From positions 1-45,807 of the forward strand of contig NZ_NKXO01000030.1 of NCBI RefSeq assembly GCF_002843425.1: a stretch of 45,807 bases of DNA, written 5' to 3'. This DNA is from Raineya orbicola (GTDB lineage: Bacteria > Bacteroidota > Bacteroidia > Cytophagales > Thermonemataceae). Made by a program: the position numbers and the translations under genes. The notes beneath the pieces were generated by a model that saw nothing but the letters and a program-made list of their open reading frames with translations, had not been told where the DNA came from and did not search any database. Below are positions 43,944 through 45,807 of this stretch, in pieces; position 1 is the first letter of the stretch; each line of letters opens with the position of its first letter.

Positions 43944-43963
43944 TTTAGCGAAATTTCGCTAAA
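43944..43963. promoter_or_regulatory. Perfect 20-bp palindrome upstream of aceB, candidate operator
   Basis: TTTAGCGAAATTTCGCTAAA is a perfect palindrome ending 36 nt before the aceB ATG. Its right end overlaps a degenerate -7-like TAAATTG (43960-43966). No T-tract follows, so it is more like a dimeric regulator site than a terminator of the preceding gene. Confidence 0.6.
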
Positions 43964-43999
43964 TTGCCAATCCATACTTCAACCCCAAATTTTGGAATA

Positions 44000-45586
44000 A
44001 TGATGCTCAATGCCCAAATTTCAGCCGCCAATCGGTACAGCGAAGTGCTCACCGATGAGGCAGTCGCTTTCTTGGTACATTTACACAAAAAATTCAATCC
44101 CAAGCGTAAAGAGCTACTTGCGAAGCGTCAGGAGCGTTTGCAGGAACTCAAAAATGGCAAGTTGCCTACTTTTTTGCCCGAAACTCAAGCTATACGCGAA
44201 GACTCATCGTGGAAAGTAGCCCCCATACCCGCCGATTTGCAAGACCGCCGTGTAGAAATCACGGGTCCGGTGGATAGAAAAATGGTTATCAATGCCCTCA
44301 ATTCAGGGGCAAAGGTATTTATGGCAGATTTTGAAGATGCCAATTCGCCCACTTGGGAAAATTGTTTAGAGGGGCAAATCAATCTGAAAAATGCTATTTT
44401 ACGACAAATAGATTTTACCGCTGAAAATGGCAAAACTTATCGGCTCAATGAAAAAACTGCTGTACTGAAAGTTCGCCCTCGTGGTTGGCACTTGGTAGAA
44501 AAGCACTTTTTAGTAGAAGGTGAGCCTATTTCTGCATCTTTGTTTGATTTCGGGCTTTTCTTTTTCCATAATGCGAAAAATTTGCTTGCTCGTGGCACAG
44601 CTCCTTATTTTTATTTGCCTAAAATGGAAAGTCATTTAGAAGCTCGCCTATGGAACGAAGTTTTTGTAGAAGCACAACATTATGTAGGCATTCCCGAAGG
44701 TACTATCAAAGCAACGGTACTTATTGAAACCATTTTGGCGGCTTTTGAAATGGAGGAAATCATCTACGAGCTTCGCAACCATTTGGCAGGGCTAAACGCA
44801 GGTCGTTGGGACTACATTTTTAGCACCATTAAAAAACTTCATCATTTGCCCCAAGCTCAATTTCCCGATAGAGGTCAAATCACGATGCAAGTGCCTTTTA
44901 TGCGTGCCTACGCCCAACTGCTCGTAAAGATTTGCCACAAACGCAATGCCCACGCTATTGGTGGAATGTCGGCGTTTATTCCTTCTCGCAAAGATGAGGA
45001 AGTCAATAAAAACGCTTTCGCCAAAGTACGTGCCGATAAAGAATTAGAAGCCACGACAGGTTACGATGGCACTTGGGTAGCCCACCCCGACCTTGTGCCT
45101 ATTGCCCAAGAAGCCTTTGATAAAGTGCTGGGCTCAAATCCTCATCAGAAACACGTTTTACGCGAAGATTTGCAAATTTCGGATAAAGATTTGCTGAATT
45201 TTCACATTGAAGGCGGTAAAATTACCGAACAAGGTTTGCGAACAAACATCAATGTAGGCATTTTGTATATTGAGTCTTGGCTTTCGGGAGTGGGTGCGGC
45301 GGCTCTCTACAATCTGATGGAAGATGCCGCTACAGCTGAAATTTCCAGAGCTCAGGTTTGGCAATGGCTCAAAACACTGGCTAAATTAGATGATGGTAGA
45401 ACGATTGATGTACCTTTCTACAAGCAAATCTTGCAGGAAGAAATAGAAAAGTGCAAGAAATTGCTTGGAGAAACAAGAATACAAGCGGGAAATCTGGCAA
45501 AAGCTATCAAAATATTTGATGAAATTGTTTTGAATGAAAATTTTGTAGAGTTTCTGACCATTCCTGCTTACGAATATTTAGATTAG
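44000..45586 (+). CDS. aceB: Malate synthase A
   Basis: A 528-aa malate synthase that condenses glyoxylate with acetyl-CoA in the glyoxylate bypass. Visible signatures are [15 protein letters not shown] (metal and substrate region, about residue 100), [14 protein letters not shown] with the catalytic Arg, [26 protein letters not shown], and [17 protein letters not shown]. Isocitrate lyase is not in the window. The frame opens at TTG 43964, but the ATG at 44000 gives family length and leaves the 20-bp palindrome outside the gene. A terminator follows 5 nt after the stop, so it is monocistronic. Confidence 0.95.
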   Translation: MMLNAQISAANRYSEVLTDEAVAFLVHLHKKFNPKRKELLAKRQERLQELKNGKLPTFLPETQAIREDSSWKVAPIPADLQDRRVEITGPVDRKMVINALNSGAKVFMADFEDANSPTWENCLEGQINLKNAILRQIDFTAENGKTYRLNEKTAVLKVRPRGWHLVEKHFLVEGEPISASLFDFGLFFFHNAKNLLARGTAPYFYLPKMESHLEARLWNEVFVEAQHYVGIPEGTIKATVLIETILAAFEMEEIIYELRNHLAGLNAGRWDYIFSTIKKLHHLPQAQFPDRGQITMQVPFMRAYAQLLVKICHKRNAHAIGGMSAFIPSRKDEEVNKNAFAKVRADKELEATTGYDGTWVAHPDLVPIAQEAFDKVLGSNPHQKHVLREDLQISDKDLLNFHIEGGKITEQGLRTNINVGILYIESWLSGVGAAALYNLMEDAATAEISRAQVWQWLKTLAKLDDGRTIDVPFYKQILQEEIEKCKKLLGETRIQAGNLAKAIKIFDEIVLNENFVEFLTIPAYEYLD

Positions 45587-45590
45587 CAAA

Positions 45591-45622
45591 CAAGAGAGGC
45601 AAAGAATATTTTGCTTCTCTTG
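45591..45622 (+). terminator. Terminator of aceB
   Basis: CAAGAGAGGCAAA (45591-45603) and TTTGCTTCTCTTG (45610-45622) form a 13-bp stem with one G-U pair and a 6-nt loop, followed within 10 nt by a T5 run. Confidence 0.75.
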
Positions 45623-45689
45623 TGCTTAAATTTTTATTTCATTCAGTTCAGTCCTCCGACAAAATTTTTAGTTTGAAAAAGTAAAAAAA

Positions 45690-45733
45690 GAGCCATATAA
45701 TTGTTGAGAGAAAAAACAAAGTTTATATGGCTC
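45690..45733 (+). promoter_or_regulatory. Hairpin enclosing the start codon of the last gene
   Basis: GAGCCATATAA (45690-45700) and TTATATGGCTC (45723-45733) are a perfect 11-bp inverted repeat around a 22-nt spacer. The ATG at 45727 lies in the right arm, so the folded RNA would hide the start codon. It could be a translational control element or the end of a mobile element. Confidence 0.45.
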
Positions 45734-45807
45734 ACACACAAGGGAAAGCTTTACGCAAAGGTAATGAAATGTTAGCTGTTTTGCAAAAATATTTATCAGA
45801 TTGGCAT
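45727..45807 (+). CDS. N-terminus of an unidentified gene, cut by the window end
   Basis: 27 codons are visible with no stop: MAHTQGKALRKGNEMLAVLQ followed by KYLSDWH. The start is an ATG inside the hairpin described at 45690-45733. The helical, basic N-terminus does not let me name a family. Being downstream of a terminated gene and starting within a perfect inverted repeat, it could be a mobile-element gene, but this is only a possibility. Confidence 0.4.
   Translation, partial: MAHTQGKALRKGNEMLAVLQKYLSDWH

Noticed and set aside
1-45807. tRNA or rRNA genes
   Set aside because: No intergenic gap shows a cloverleaf with the T-arm GTTCGAATC-like sequence, and no rRNA segment is present.

Overview
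The window is a compact, AT-rich piece of a Bacteroidota chromosome. It is most likely from Cytophagales; that order is inferred from gene families, not proven. Supporting signs are the frequent -7 promoter box TAnnTTTG, often with TTTG or TTG about 19-21 nt upstream, and start sites that lack Shine-Dalgarno sequences. The gene families also fit: OstA-like protein, a DUF4292 lipoprotein, a five-repeat DUF349 protein, an Hc1-like histone H1, a PagL-like barrel protein, a 612-aa amidophosphoribosyltransferase variant and a TPR-SpoIIE phosphatase. Almost all genes are chromosomal housekeeping genes. I see no integrase, complete insertion sequence, phage module, tRNA, rRNA or CRISPR array.

Layout. 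1-6.8 kb (minus strand): glycine dehydrogenase gcvP, a predicted outer-membrane protein, an EamA transporter just behind an LptF/LptG permease, and a pair of tiny genes overlapping by ATGA. 6.9-11.9 kb (plus): malic enzyme maeB, a 58-aa gene with its own promoter box and terminator, and a TPR/SpoIIE phosphatase. 11.9-13.3 kb (minus): aspartate kinase. 13.3-17.8 kb (plus): an AT-rich 512-bp regulatory stretch, a histone H1-like gene, pheT and a PagL-like protein. 17.8-22.4 kb: DUF349 protein (minus), SDR oxidoreductase (plus), menA and a stand-alone cas6 (minus). 22.6-28.2 kb: pgeF (plus), moxR-hemW (minus), an OstA-like gene and a frameshifted pirin gene (plus). 28.2-35.4 kb (minus): nuoB, a TPR protein and a DUF4292 lipoprotein, then topA and glyS. 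35.5-45.8 kb: an FAD oxidoreductase overlapping a 1094-aa outer-membrane protein (plus), methyltransferase-rimO (minus), then the purF variant, malate synthase aceB and the first 27 codons of a further gene (plus).

Themes. Envelope and lipopolysaccharide functions recur: LptF/G permease, OstA-like protein, PagL-like protein, DUF4292 lipoprotein and the 1094-aa barrel protein. So does central carbon metabolism: gcvP, maeB and aceB. Several tail-to-tail gene pairs overlap by 4-14 bp or touch, while others share one symmetric terminator.

The most notable signals are a perfect 20-bp palindrome upstream of aceB, a pirin gene broken by one missing A in an A6 run, an orphan cas6, and a hairpin covering the start codon of the truncated last gene. 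Others are a PagL-like protein with Asn where the PagL catalytic Glu would be, and a probable dead-peptidase/propeller/barrel fusion. I found no clearly new multi-gene system.
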